In this document: piece after piece, positions 11,605 through 23,300 of the stretch
Position numbering within the stretch: the stretch's first letter is position 1
Layout: the number at the start of each line of letters is the position of its first letter
Assembly (NCBI GenBank): GCA_023853785.1
Contig: JAJIRX010000062.1
Location: forward strand, 47,225 to 111,224
Direction of reading: 5' to 3'
Length of the DNA: 64,000 bases
Source of the DNA: Psilocybe azurescens
Lineage: Eukaryota; Basidiomycota; Agaricomycetes; Agaricales; Agrocybaceae
Notes under the pieces: generated by a model
Database searches by the model: none
Told to the model about the DNA's origin: nothing
What the model saw: only the letters and a program-made list of their open reading frames with translations
Position numbers and translations under genes: made by a program

Positions 11605-14600
11605 ATGCAGAACCTCCTGAGCACGGGAATCGTCGTGTTCGTTGGGATATTGGCCGTGGTCTTACCCATCATCTCACGGATTGTATCCTCCCCATTTATT
11701 CTTTTGCTTATATCTCCTTTACTACTCTTTACTCTAGCGGTTGTTTATCTATTGCTCAACATCTACCTTGGGTGGTACTTGGATACTCGTCGAACACATT
11801 CCCACAACTATCTCCACAAGGCTGCTCGACCTTTTGCATTCTCAACTCCAGCAGCTTGGGAAGCCGTTCTTACTCGTTCTCAATGGTCTCAAAACACACC
11901 CAAGACACTACCACCTCTCTATCCCGAATCACATGAAGTATCCGACGCCTTGAACGACATTGTCAACAAGGTCATCAGGGATTTCGTGTCTAGCTGGTAT
12001 AAGGACATATCAGCTTCACCCGCCTTTCCAATTGCAGTATCATCAGTGATACATGCGTCCCTTGAGCAGCTTAACCGTAGGGCGTCGAATATCGACTTAT
12101 CCGCCCTTATTGTCAAACGAATATTGCCCAAAGTCACTGCACACATCGATCAATTCCGTCAGTCAGAGGTGGCCCTCCGTGGTGCTGGGCTTGAGCGAAG
12201 TCTGACCCAGTCAGAGGAGCTTGACCTCCTGCTGGCCAGCCGGTATGCCAGTAAAGGTAACAGACTTCATACTGCGGTCGAGAATCTCTCTACCACTTTC
12301 ACTCGGCAAACAGAAGAAATGCATATCAGGCAGCTAGTCGACCGAGCCCTTCCTTACATTCTGCCCCCTAAGGAGCGCAACAGTAAAGGTCTCAAAATTG
12401 TCGTTCGGGAAATTGTGACCTGCTCTGTCTTGTTTCCTGTATTGGAAATGGTAGCAGACCCCGACTTTTGGAACAGAACAATTGACCAAGTAGTGCGTAT
12501 TGGTTGTTCTAAGTCTTATCTTCTCCATCTCATCCTTCTCTAGGCTGGAGCTGCTATACACCAACAGTATGCGGAATTCTCATGCTTAGAATGATTACGT
12601 GCTGATGTGTAATAGGCAACTTATCTCCAAAGTACGAAATGTTCTTGAAGCTCAATTACCCCGTCAACCGAGTCGAGTAGCGGCCTCCACCCCTACAGCT
12701 TCTGCTTCAGGTTACACTGAACGAGTAACTATCAGAACAAATCCCCGGCAATTTGAATCGTTTCTGCGCAGCATTAATCATTGTTCATCATTGCTAGATG
12801 CTCGTAGACTCAAGAACGATATTGTGGGTGAAATTAGAAGAACAAGAGTCTTACTCGGTATGGCCAGCGATATAATATCAGCGGTTACATGCTCATATAC
12901 CAACAGCAAATCACGAGAAGGACGATTGGATCGACGGAGAAAAGACAGAAGATGTGGTAGCCTTCCTTGATAGACTTTATACTGCAAAGCGTAAAGTCGA
13001 AGAACGGATTGTAGTTCTCGGTGGTGAAGATAACTCTGTAAGTACTTGTTGCTGTTTACCATTGTAGCACTCCTAATTTTTGGATTCTAGCGACAGAATA
13101 CCATTCAAGAGGCTGGCGCAAAATCAAGTGTCACTTTGAGGGATATCCTCCGAAATCCGAATTCGTTATCGTATTTTATGGAGTTCATGGACCGCCGACA
13201 CCGTTCGCTGCCTGTTCAATTTTGGTTGACAGTCGAAAGCTTCAAAAACCCATTGGAGACAGTAGATTCCGACACATCAGGCGAAGAAGAAGAAATCATC
13301 CAAGATCCATCTACGTCCACCACTGTCAAGGAAGACATATCCATGATTAACGACCTCTATTTCTTGAACGGGAAGACTCAGGCAGGTTTAGGTTCTATAT
13401 CCAAAAACACGTCGACATCATCCGCGAGTTTGTTTCCGACCCTGATCCCTCCGTGCTTTCTCAGAGAAAAGTGCGCCGCAGCGTACTGCTCGCCCAACGA
13501 CAAGTAGAACGGGATATGGAACAGGACTTTGAGGATTTCGAAAGATCTGAGCTTTGGTTCAGAGCGATTGGTGATTCGGCCTTTTCAAGCAACAAGTCAG
13601 AGGCAGATCCATTCGCGAAAGTGAAAGATTCACCGTCAGACACTCCCCGTGGAGATCGATCTCCTACACTTCCATCTGCCCAAACCAAGCACTCTTTTTC
13701 TATGTCGCATCCCTCGCAAGCTAGACACGAATCACCTCCATTTGGTATGCAAAGAACCATCAGCTCGACTTCCAATCGGTCGGGACAGTCCAAGGTATCG
13801 AGCACTCATACACCGTCCAATATCGAAGTCCTTATGTCTCCAGTTGCGGACACTTCTTCCGAACCTTCTCGAGCGCCGTTGTTCGATGACCCGGAAGACG
13901 AACTTCAAAGGGCAGAAGAAAAAGGATGGAAGCCATACATGCTGCTCTAACTGATATCATGGCCTTGGAACAAGAAGATTCCCATCCAGATCGACCCTCC
14001 CTTGCCGAAAGGAATTCAGAGCCATTGTTTAAGTCTCTCCGGAAGCCTGATCGACCGAAGAGACCCACTATTTTCGATAACACCGTTCCCGAGCCAGAGG
14101 AAGAACCAGAAGATGGCGAACATGAAGGACTTGATGAACCAGGATCTTATCAATTAGCGGCACCAGGCGATCTTCAACTCTCTTATGAGATTTCTAGGCT
14201 CGGCGAGAATATAGTCAACCTCGAAGCTCAAGACGCCATGCTTCAGACCTTGATTAAGAAGGCTGAACTGACTGGCGATACCCAGGAGCTTAGATTGCTC
14301 ACAAGATCGAAGGCGTCAATGACGAGGGAGTTGCGAGAGCTTCAATTCCAGAAGCAACAGTACGAGCAACAAGAATCTGCGAACCGGCTGATATCGGATC
14401 GAACCAGGGTTAACATCGTTAATTCAGCCGTCGCTGAAGAGGATGGCAAGTCGGTTGTGCGTTACCTTGTCGAGGTGCAGCAGTTAGGCCCGGATGGAAG
14501 TTTCGCATCGGGCTGGGTTGTTGCGAGGCGATACAACGAATTCCATAACATGCATAACAAATTGAAGGAGCGATACATGCTGGTGAAGAATCTTGATTTC

Positions 14601-15753
14601 CCCGGGAAACGACTGGTAGCTGCTCTGTCAGGTAGCTTCTTGGACACACGCAGAGTTGCGCTCGAAAAGTATTTGCAGGTAAATTTATTGCACTTGTTCA
14701 TCCCTGAAATGCCTGACTTACAAACTCTGCCTTTAGAGCGTCATTTCCATACCTATTGTTTGTGAAAGCCATGAGCTCAGAGCATTTTTGTCGCGAGATT
14801 CTCCTTTCATCGCAGCGGCGTCTCCTTCGCAGGAACAGGCTGCTAAAGGCCCTACTCATTTCTCTGGGACTGATCTCGTTCGCAATGTCTACCGCTCAGT
14901 AGCCGAGAGCATCGATGATATGTTCTTTGGACCATCAATGCTGGATGTTATGATACAGCGCCTTACTCGTCAGGCTGCTGAGTTTACGGGCATCGTCGGG
15001 TCAGGAATTCATGACGAGGATCTCGTGGCACAAGCCTTGAACGCCTCCGGCAAAGCAGCGTCTGAAGCTACTTTGTTGAGGTTGACAGGCGATTTGAAGC
15101 CTTTGGACGGAGAAACCAGTACTTCGACGTTCTCAGCGCCAATTTGCGATCTCATTCTGGCAGTGTTCGAACTGCATAAGAAAAACAATTGGCTGAGACG
15201 TCAAGCTATCGTCATCATTTTGCAACAAGTCCTTGGAGGCACGATTGAACGGTACATCTTTCAATGTTTTTGAGGTTATAGACTAGCTAACGGTGTTTAT
15301 AGTAAAATCCGGGAAAATGTCAAAGGCTTACTCAGTGAAACTCGATTAATGTCATATATCAATATGCTACGCGACAGTCTCTGGCCTGGAGGTAAATTGA
15401 GACCTACGGGTCCACCACGTACCACGGAGGAAAAGATTCGGACTAGAGACGATGCCAATAGGAAATTGTCTTCACTGGTACCAGGTATGTTCTCAACACC
15501 TGTTGGCCTTCGATTTCCGCAATCTGAACACACTATCAGACCTCGCGGCCAATATGATCGGACGAACTAACGCTCGTCGAGGCGCCCGCAGAATATTTGC
15601 TGTTCTCCAGAACAGACGTCTGAACCAGCATATCGCTTACACGATCATGGACGAGGTTGGTGGAATCTTTGTAAGGTTTATTTTGCTAGCTGACGGGTGT
15701 TGATCGAACAGCTCTTTGCTGCACTCTTCCCCGAAGCCGCACAACATCCTTGA
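11605..15753 (+). CDS. Sorting nexin of MDM1/SNX13-SNX25 type (TM-PXA-RGS-PX-Nexin_C), two frame breaks
   Basis: Probable ER-anchored membrane-contact or lipid-handling protein related to yeast Mdm1 and metazoan SNX13/14/25. The start at 11605 precedes two N-terminal hydrophobic segments. A PXA domain follows, then an RGS-like domain (TLRDILRNPNSLSYFMEFMDRR ... HVDIIREFVSDPDPSVLSQRK). A Ser-rich linker, a coiled coil (LEAQDAMLQTLIKKAEL), and a PX domain (VVRYLVEVQQ ... RRYNEFHNMHNKLKERY ... LDFPGK) come next. The C-terminal nexin domain ends LFAALFPEAAQHP. Eight introns were traced. Frame breaks: one base missing near 13356-13366 within the RGS domain, and one A missing in the run at 13919-13923. 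Domain order is the family's full set. Confidence 0.88.
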
Positions 15754-15902
15754 TCGCAAGATATACCCTTTCCCTTGAGAACGAATCTTAGGGGACCCTT
15801 GATTCCATTATGCAATCTGATGACACGCTATGCGACGACCCATGCTAATGTGCCCTGTGTATTAGTATATCCCTTGTATAATAAACTCCGCGAGAGATAA
15901 TC

Positions 15903-17825
15903 CTAGTCATTACTCATGTCTATGTCTGGTTGATCGTCTGTGATTACTGTTTCTAGCTCTGTAATAACAGAAGCGTCCTGCTCTTCAGGTTCGGGCTTTG
16001 ACCTCTTTTTTTGTCTACGTTGCATCAGAGCAGCTTCGGCACTCGGGTCGTCGTATCTAAGCGAATACAGATGTGGGCGCGAGTTTTTTTTGCTAAGCGG
16101 ATTGTAGCACTTACATTTTGGTAGCTTGAAGAATAAACCCTCCAGAACCAGACATAGCCATCATTGGATGTGTTCTACCGGGAAGTACCTGAAAACCAAA
16201 TTCCAATCAAATGCATTGTTGAAGGTTAGGTCAATATACAAACCTGATAACGTCTCGTCCATGCTTCTGTGACTGTCGGACACAGGTATTGAGGAGTATG
16301 GCGCATTTGCGCCTGTAGTTCGACAATAACCTAGCTCTACCTTTAGCTGATTCCCTTGAGAGTAGAAGATGGGTGCTTACTTGAGAATAAGGGCTATGTA
16401 CCACGATGGATGCGGAACCTGCAAGATATGGTGACAACCTTTCTACGATAGAAAATGGGTCGTATTCGGTTGATATAACAAGGCTGTTTTCATAGGCATA
16501 GTCAGACAAAGTTAAAGACGCTGTTGATATAAAGAGACGAACCTGTCAAATTCGCCAGAGAAGAGTTCCTCGCGCGTATTTGACAAAAGGTCAGAGATTG
16601 CTTTTCTTTTATTCAAGCGATTTTTCTGACGTTCAGATTTGACTTGTTCCTGAGGGAGCTCGGCTGGTGGAAGTACTAAAGGAAAGGCCAGTCGATATAT
16701 GTTTCGTTTTCAGAGTTTGTATACTTACTGGGAGCGTAGTCCTCCTCGGCCGTCGCCCAATTTAGAGATATAAGAACGTCTGTTATCGAGGAATCAAAAT
16801 TCATCTGTCCTACGACGGGGTATGCAGGAGGAGAGTCGGTATGGCATATTGTGATGAGTTTTCCTTCGCCTGTTCATGAGAATTAGCAGAGGCGATGTAA
16901 GTTGGTTTGGGATACCAAACGCACCTCCCATCCGTTCCAGTATGCCTGCTACTAGCAGGCCAGATGCGTCATCTACAGCAAGATGTCTTCCTCCCGGTCT
17001 GATGTTTGCCATGTTCAGCATTTGCGACAGTGAATCTATCCGTAGGTCGCGTAGGCGAGTTTGATCTTTGAGCCACCAGTATTCGCTGACATTGAACAGA
17101 GTTGGTTCAATGGTGCTAAACATTTTGGAATATCTAACATGAATTATAAATGAGCAATTCCTGGAAGAATTTGGAACGATGCATACTTGGCCTCTTTACG
17201 TTTCTTGTACTTGTCTTTGCTGTATTCCGTTTTGAGAGAGTAGTTTGCGTGTTGCTCAATTTGCTTTTTAATTATATCCTGATGTTCAGTGAGAAATCTG
17301 GTTACTAAAGTGAAAAAGAGAAAGGAAGTCGGAGAAAGCTTGCAACTTACAGACGCATGAACGCCTGACTGTTTAAGCGCTTGAATTTCGTTCACAGTCA
17401 AAGGCTGGACAAACACTCCATCGTTTGATCAGCTCATTAGTAGCGTCGGTATCCTCTAGGTAATAGAAATTAGAATTCGAGCACAGGTTCCGAGTGTAGT
17501 ATGCGGCTACCATACCAAATTCTTCTAATGTGCGTGGAGGTAGGTGCCTGAGTTTTTGTCAACGATTTCATAGTTTAGACCATATGGTTGACCAATAAGT
17601 TCATTGGCAAGGAATGAACCGAATTTTCCAATTACAGCAGACCTAGAAAGACTTGTCAATATAATAAACTCCAACACAAGTCCAACAAACGCACGCATTT
17701 TTCTCGACCTTGATCGACTTGACTTCTCCGTTCGGCAGTCGAACCAGAACCTGATCTCCCGACTGTATCCCAGAGTCCCTGGTCGTTTTTTGTTGTTTTG
17801 TTTTTGGTACCTTGAAAGTGCTCAT
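15903..17825 (-). CDS. TRM6: tRNA (adenine-58-N1)-methyltransferase non-catalytic subunit
   Basis: Trm6/Gcd10 partners the catalytic Trm61 to make m1A58 in tRNAs, including initiator Met-tRNA, in the nucleus. The start at 17825 gives a short leader, then GDQVLVRLPNGEVKSIKVEKNA and GKFGSFLANELIGQPYGLNYEI. Then come DIIKKQIEQHANYSLKTEYS, the segment YWWLKDQTRLRDLRIDSLSQM, and PGGRHLAVDDASGLLVAGIL, the degenerate cofactor-fold region typical of this subunit. The acidic C-terminus ends DQPDIDMSND. About ten short introns are needed. Two frame breaks were found: a T run (plus strand) at 17553-17557 one base short, and TTT at 17425-17427 one base long. Its start is 166 bp from the divergent UCS-domain gene. 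Confidence 0.9.
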
Positions 17826-17991
17826 ACTGGTACAAGAGTAGGGTAAATGTGAGCCAGTGCTGAAATTATTCAAGAGCTTCTCCAGATCTCGATCAACATC
17901 AATTTCCTTTTCCTGGCATTACACGGTCATGCACAACTTCCTCGCTTTCAGATTAGATATCCCTACGCATTTCTACATCCAGCGATCAACC

Positions 17992-20067
17992 ATGATCGAG
18001 AACATTGACGATCAGAGCCTGAACGAAATTCTCAAGAAAACTCAGGCTGGCTCGGATTATAATCTTCTTCCACAAGAAATTGCATGCTTGACCTCGGCAT
18101 TTCTCTCAACCAGATCGGATACTTCAACTATACGACCTAAAGCCTATGTCGTCCTATCAGCCTTCTGTCAGGGAGCAAGGGAGAAGAAGGGGAAGGGAAG
18201 AGATATGGATCCCGCAACAAAAGTCATCACTAATGCCTTCGGCCCTACTATCTTGGATTATCTAGGAGAAACCGACGAAACATCGCTTATGACAGGGATA
18301 TCTTTCCTTACTGCACTATTCCAAGTTGATCCACAGGCAGCATCTTCTATTTTCTCGGAGGATGGTTTGGTCGAAAATATGATGGATGCAGTGGATTTGT
18401 CGCCTTCGGCTCTCCTTTGCCAGGACGTCGCTCATCTCCTTGGCCAGGCATGCGGGCATAAATCGTGTAGAATGGTTATCACCCCACAGATTGTGCGCTG
18501 GTTAGAGTTCAAGTCTCAACAAGCTGCAGATCCTGTCTTGCAAAGCGCTGCCTCTGTTGCGCTCATAAAGCACACAAAAGGGGCAGCTTCGGATAATCCA
18601 GAGAACGGAACGCCTGAAGTACGGGATGGGCAGATCGATGAGCTGACGAAGAAATTGGTGGACATTATTGTATTAAAGGACGGCACTTTATGTGCCGACG
18701 CTGTGGAAGGGCTTGCATATCTCAGCACTGACCCTATCGTGAAGGAGACCCTTTCTCAGCATCCTGCGTTCCTCAAGAAACTCTTTGCTCTCATCCCAAC
18801 CGCATCAAAGAACAATAAGCCGAAGCTTTCCACTGAACAGAATGCCACTTTAATCTTTGGGGTGGTTCTTATTATATGCAATCTAACGAGCTTCCGTCCT
18901 CGACTTAGCGAGGAACAGAAACAAGTAGAAAAACTGAAGCGGATGACTAAAGCCGGTAAAGGTTTATCGGAAGCTGCGGAAACCACTTCACTACTGGACG
19001 ACGATGATCACGTCAAAAAGCGCATCCGTTTGCTCATCGCATCTGGCGTTCTTCCTGTATTTCCCTCCTCCATAGCAGCAACAGATTCGGTAGGGTAAGA
19101 CTCAACGTTGGCAAATGTCTTCTAAATGTCGTCGAGGAGAAGGAAAACAGAGGAAAGGTTTTACAAGCAGGCGGAGCGAAGGTCTTGCATACTATCATCA
19201 AACAAGCTCTGCCGTCAAACTCGGAAAACTCTGGTAACAAGCAGTCAAAACTCACTTCGTTGGATTTGGAAGCCATCCAGGCCTTGGCCAAGCTTGCTAT
19301 AACTTCTTCTCCTGTCCAGGTTTTTGGACCCAATGTTGGTACGATATACGACGCCACTCGGCCTTTCTCTTCAATGCTACAGCACAGTGGAGCGACTTTA
19401 TTGCAACAATTCGAAGCCATAATGGCTTTAACCAATCTGGCATCTCATAGTCCAGATGTAGCTTCTCGAATCGCTACTGCCGACGGTCTTCTGAATAAAG
19501 TGGAACTATTACTTCTCGAGGAACACACACTTATTCGGAGGGCCTCAACAGAACTGATATGCAATCTCATCGCTGGATCTGACGAAGCTTTCGAACGCTA
19601 CTCGGGTGATTCGCCCAATTCTGCAAACAAAATCCACATTCTCTTGGCTCTATCAGACGAGAATGACCTACCTACCTCGAATGGCTGCCTCTGGAGCGTT
19701 GGCTACAGTTACCGCGACGCCTGCAGCTTGTAACGCCCTTATAGCTCTTCAATTTGAGAAGCATCGTTTCTTGACTTTGATGGCGCAGCTCATTGATCCT
19801 TCAGTTCTGAAGAAAGAAGGTGAAGACGAAGATGAAGAGCCTTTGGCGACGGATCCTGGTCTTGTTCATCGTGGAATAGTATGCGTACACAATGTCTTCA
19901 AGAGCATCGCGGATAGCCAGACAAGAGAGAAAATTCTGAAAGAAGCGACGGACAGTGGTTTATTGCTGGCAATTACTAAATTGATAAAAGGTCAGGGTGT
20001 TATTAAAGACCAGGCGATCTTACAGCAGGCTGCGGAAGCAGTTCAGGCGCTAATAGGGAGCAAGTAA
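17992..20067 (+). CDS. SHE4: UCS-domain myosin chaperone (She4/UNC-45/Rng3 family), two frame breaks
   Basis: Cytosolic armadillo-like co-chaperone that folds and protects myosin motor domains. It is intronless and starts MIENIDDQSLNEILKK at 17992. Upstream in-frame codons exist, including an ATG near 17929, so the start is the best guess. The N-terminal and central region corresponds to the UNC-45 central domain (GKCLLNVVEEKENRGKVLQAGG). The C-terminal UCS domain contains FSSMLQHSGATLLQQFEAIM, ALTNLASHSPDVASRI, HTLIRRASTELICNL and RMAASGALATVTATPAA. No TPR segment is visible, as in yeast She4. Frame breaks: GGG at 19093-19095 one base short, and CC at 19675-19676 one base long. A class I myosin gene, its known client type, starts 314 bp downstream on the same strand. 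Confidence 0.88.
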
Positions 20068-20381
20068 TGTACAATCCGTAAAATACGCTCAACCAGTCGT
20101 AATTCATGTATTGTCTTACGATACATTGTACTTTGCGTGTCTGTAAGCACAGTTGATGAGCTGCGGTATGTCCAATTTAGATCATCTGTGCGACATATGC
20201 GGAAGAAGCCGATGATCACAATGACGGTAAAGTAACGGCCTCATTGGAATTTAGACTATCCTTTCTTACTTACACACTCTCCCTACATACGGATCAGCTA
20301 TCGAATAATTTACCCCCTCTCTCTGCGCTTGCGAAGATCGACATACCTATATTGTGATAATCAGGAGGAGTGGATCTCAAG
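20068..20381. other. Intergenic spacer between UCS chaperone and myosin I genes
   Basis: This is 314 bp holding the 3' end of the chaperone gene and the myosin promoter. No TATAAA is present. I see no further element. Confidence 0.4.
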
Positions 20382-23300
20382 ATGGTACGCCGCTATGTTC
20401 AATCGCTACACATATGCGCAGGTCCAATTATGTATTGTAGGCCCCATCGAAGAAGGCAGGAAAGAAGGTGACTCCTGCGGCCAAGAAATCGGCTGGTCAG
20501 TCAAAGGTTGCGAAGGTATGTAGAGACTAGCATGCATCGGGGAGCCCGGATCCGACCTCTAGACTAGGCAGATTGGAAAGAGGGCTTCAAGAAGAAGCAG
20601 GTCGGAGTAGCGGACATGACCTTGCTGACGACGATCAGCAACGAAAGCATCAACGACAATCTACAAAAGCGATGGACCAACGCCGAAATCTATACATATA
20701 TTGGCTCTGTCCTCATATCAGTTAATCCCTTCAGAGGTAGATTGCGGGTCTGTTTCTGTTATCAATATGCTCACCTTCTTCGGCCATTTCAGATCTTGGT
20801 ATATATACGGATGAAATATTGAAACGATATCAGGGAAAGAACAGACTAGAAGTCCCACCCCACGTCTTCGGTATCGCAGAAAGCGCGTATTATAACATGA
20901 ACGCGTACCATGAGAACCAATGCGTGATCATCACCGGAGAATCAGGAGCAGGAAAGACAGAGGCGGCTAAGAGGATCATGCAATATATTGCAGCCGTTTC
21001 TGGAGGACAGGATAGTAGCATTCAGGAGATTAAGGACATGGTTCTGGCAACCAACCCCTTGCTTGAAAGTTTTGGATGTGCTAAAACGCTTCGTAACAAC
21101 AACTCTAGTCGACATGTATGTCTCTTTTCACTTAATTATAAATTGAAAGACTAATTCTTTGCCAGGGAAAATACCTCGAAATTATGTTCAATAGCAGAGG
21201 AGAGCCAGTTGGTGCCCAGATCACGAATTATCTATTGGAGAAAGGTCGAGTTGTCGGGGCAAGTTGAGAACGAACGCAACTTCCATATTTTCTACCAGTT
21301 TACGAAGGCTGCGTCTGATGAACAACGAGGTATGTCAAGCTTTTTATTGGTTCACGCCGTTGCTAACGAAATACAGAGGCCTTTTGGGCTGCAGGGTCCA
21401 GAGGCATATTTATACACCAGCATGAGTAACTGTCTTTCGGTTTCCGACATTGACGATACCAAAGACTTCCACGATACCATTGTAGGTCGTCATATCTTAC
21501 GTCTCAAAATATACCGACCGTCATTTCTTTAGCAAGCTATGCAAGTCATCGGTCTAAGCGCAGAAGAACAACATGAGATTTTCAAGATGCTCGCCATCAT
21601 CTTGTGGGTCGGTAATGTTCAATTTGAGGAAAACGACGACGGGAATTCTGCGATTGCCGACACAGGGGTTACAGATTTCGTTGCCTATCTTATGGAAGTT
21701 GACTCTGAACAAGTTCAGAAAGTTCTTACTTCAAGAATTATAGAAACCAGCAAAGGTGGCAAAAGAGGGTCAGTGTATGAGGTTCCGCTGAACCCTGCGC
21801 AAGCAACATCAGGACGTGACGCCCTCGCCAAAGCCATCTACAACAATTTGTTTGAATGGATCGTATCTAGAGTCAATATATCGATGAAAATGCGCTCGGC
21901 GCATTCACAGATAATTGGTATTTTGGTAAGAGAACGTTACATCATGTGGTGATTGGTGTATTCACGCGAAGCAGGACATCTTCGGTTTTGAAATCTTCGA
22001 AGACAATTCATTCGAACAACTTTGCATCAATTACGTTAATGAAAAGCTGCAACAGATCTTCATTGAACTTACATTGAAAACGGAACAAGAAGAATACGTC
22101 CGAGAACAGATCAAGTGGACACCAATCAAGTACTTCAATAACAAGATCGTCTGTGACCTCATTGAAGAACGTAGACCACCTGGTATCTTCGCAGCGCTTA
22201 ACGATGCTTGTGCGACGGCCCATGCCGATCCTTCAGCAGCCGACAATAGTTTCATGCAGCGCACTTCCGCGCTCTCTTCCAACCCACACTTTGAGGCTCG
22301 CGGTGCCCAGTTCTTAGTCCGCCATTACGCCGGAGATGTCATGTACAATGTATCCGGAATGACTGATAAGAACAAGGACTCTTTAATCAAAGATCTTCTC
22401 GATCTTATTGCGAACAGTGGAAATGCCTTCCTGCAGACCTTATTCCCTGATCGCGTGGATCCAAACAGCAAGAAGCGTCCACCCACAGCCGGTGACAGGA
22501 TCAAGGTGCGTGAATACGTCAATCAACTCTTCGGGCTAGAAACTTATCCGCATAATAGCAATCTGCTGGCGCTTTGGTCGATAATTTGATGAAAGCACAG
22601 CCATCGTATATTCGTACCATCAAGCCCAACCAAAACCGAAGCCCGACAGAATATGACTCCAAGGCGATTCTACATCAAATCAAGTATCTCGGTCTGCAAG
22701 AAAACATTCGCGTTCGCCGTGCTGGTTTCGCGTACCGAAATACTTTTGAGAAAATGGTTGAACGATTCTACCTGTTATCCCCAAACACTTCATATGCCGG
22801 AGAGTACACTTGGTCCGGAGATCCTAAATCAGGATGTCAACAAATTTTGAAAGACACCGGTATCTCATCAGATGAGTGGCAAATGGGCGTTACAAAGGCT
22901 TTCATCAAGAATCCAGAGACGGTAAACTAATTCTTAAGCGTACTTATGTGTCTCTCACCTTCATATATGTTAGCTCTTCGCTCTGGAGACGATGCGAGAC
23001 CGATACTGGCATAACATGGCGGGACGGATTCAAAGGGCATTCAGAAATTATATGCGTTACAAACACGAATGCGCTCGCCGCATCCAGCGCTTCTGGAAGA
23101 ACAACAAAGAAGGCATTATTTATTCTCAAATTCGTGATTACGGTCACCAGCTACTTGCCGGTCGTAAAGAGCGTAGACGGTTCAGTTTGATCAGCTATCG
23201 AAGATTCATGGGCGACTATCTCGATATCAATGGTCAGAGTGCATTGGGAGAGGAACTAGCAAATGCAGCTGGTATTGGACGTAGGTTACCTCTACATTGA

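Noticed and set aside
12855..12904. Apparent frameshift in the MDM1-like gene
   Set aside because: An intron of about 50 nt ending CCAACAG restores RRTRVLLANHEKDDWIDGEK without any indel.
22507..22562. Apparent break in the myosin motor domain
   Set aside because: A normal intron (GTGCGTGAAT ... AATAG) joins DRIK to [12 protein letters not shown] in frame.
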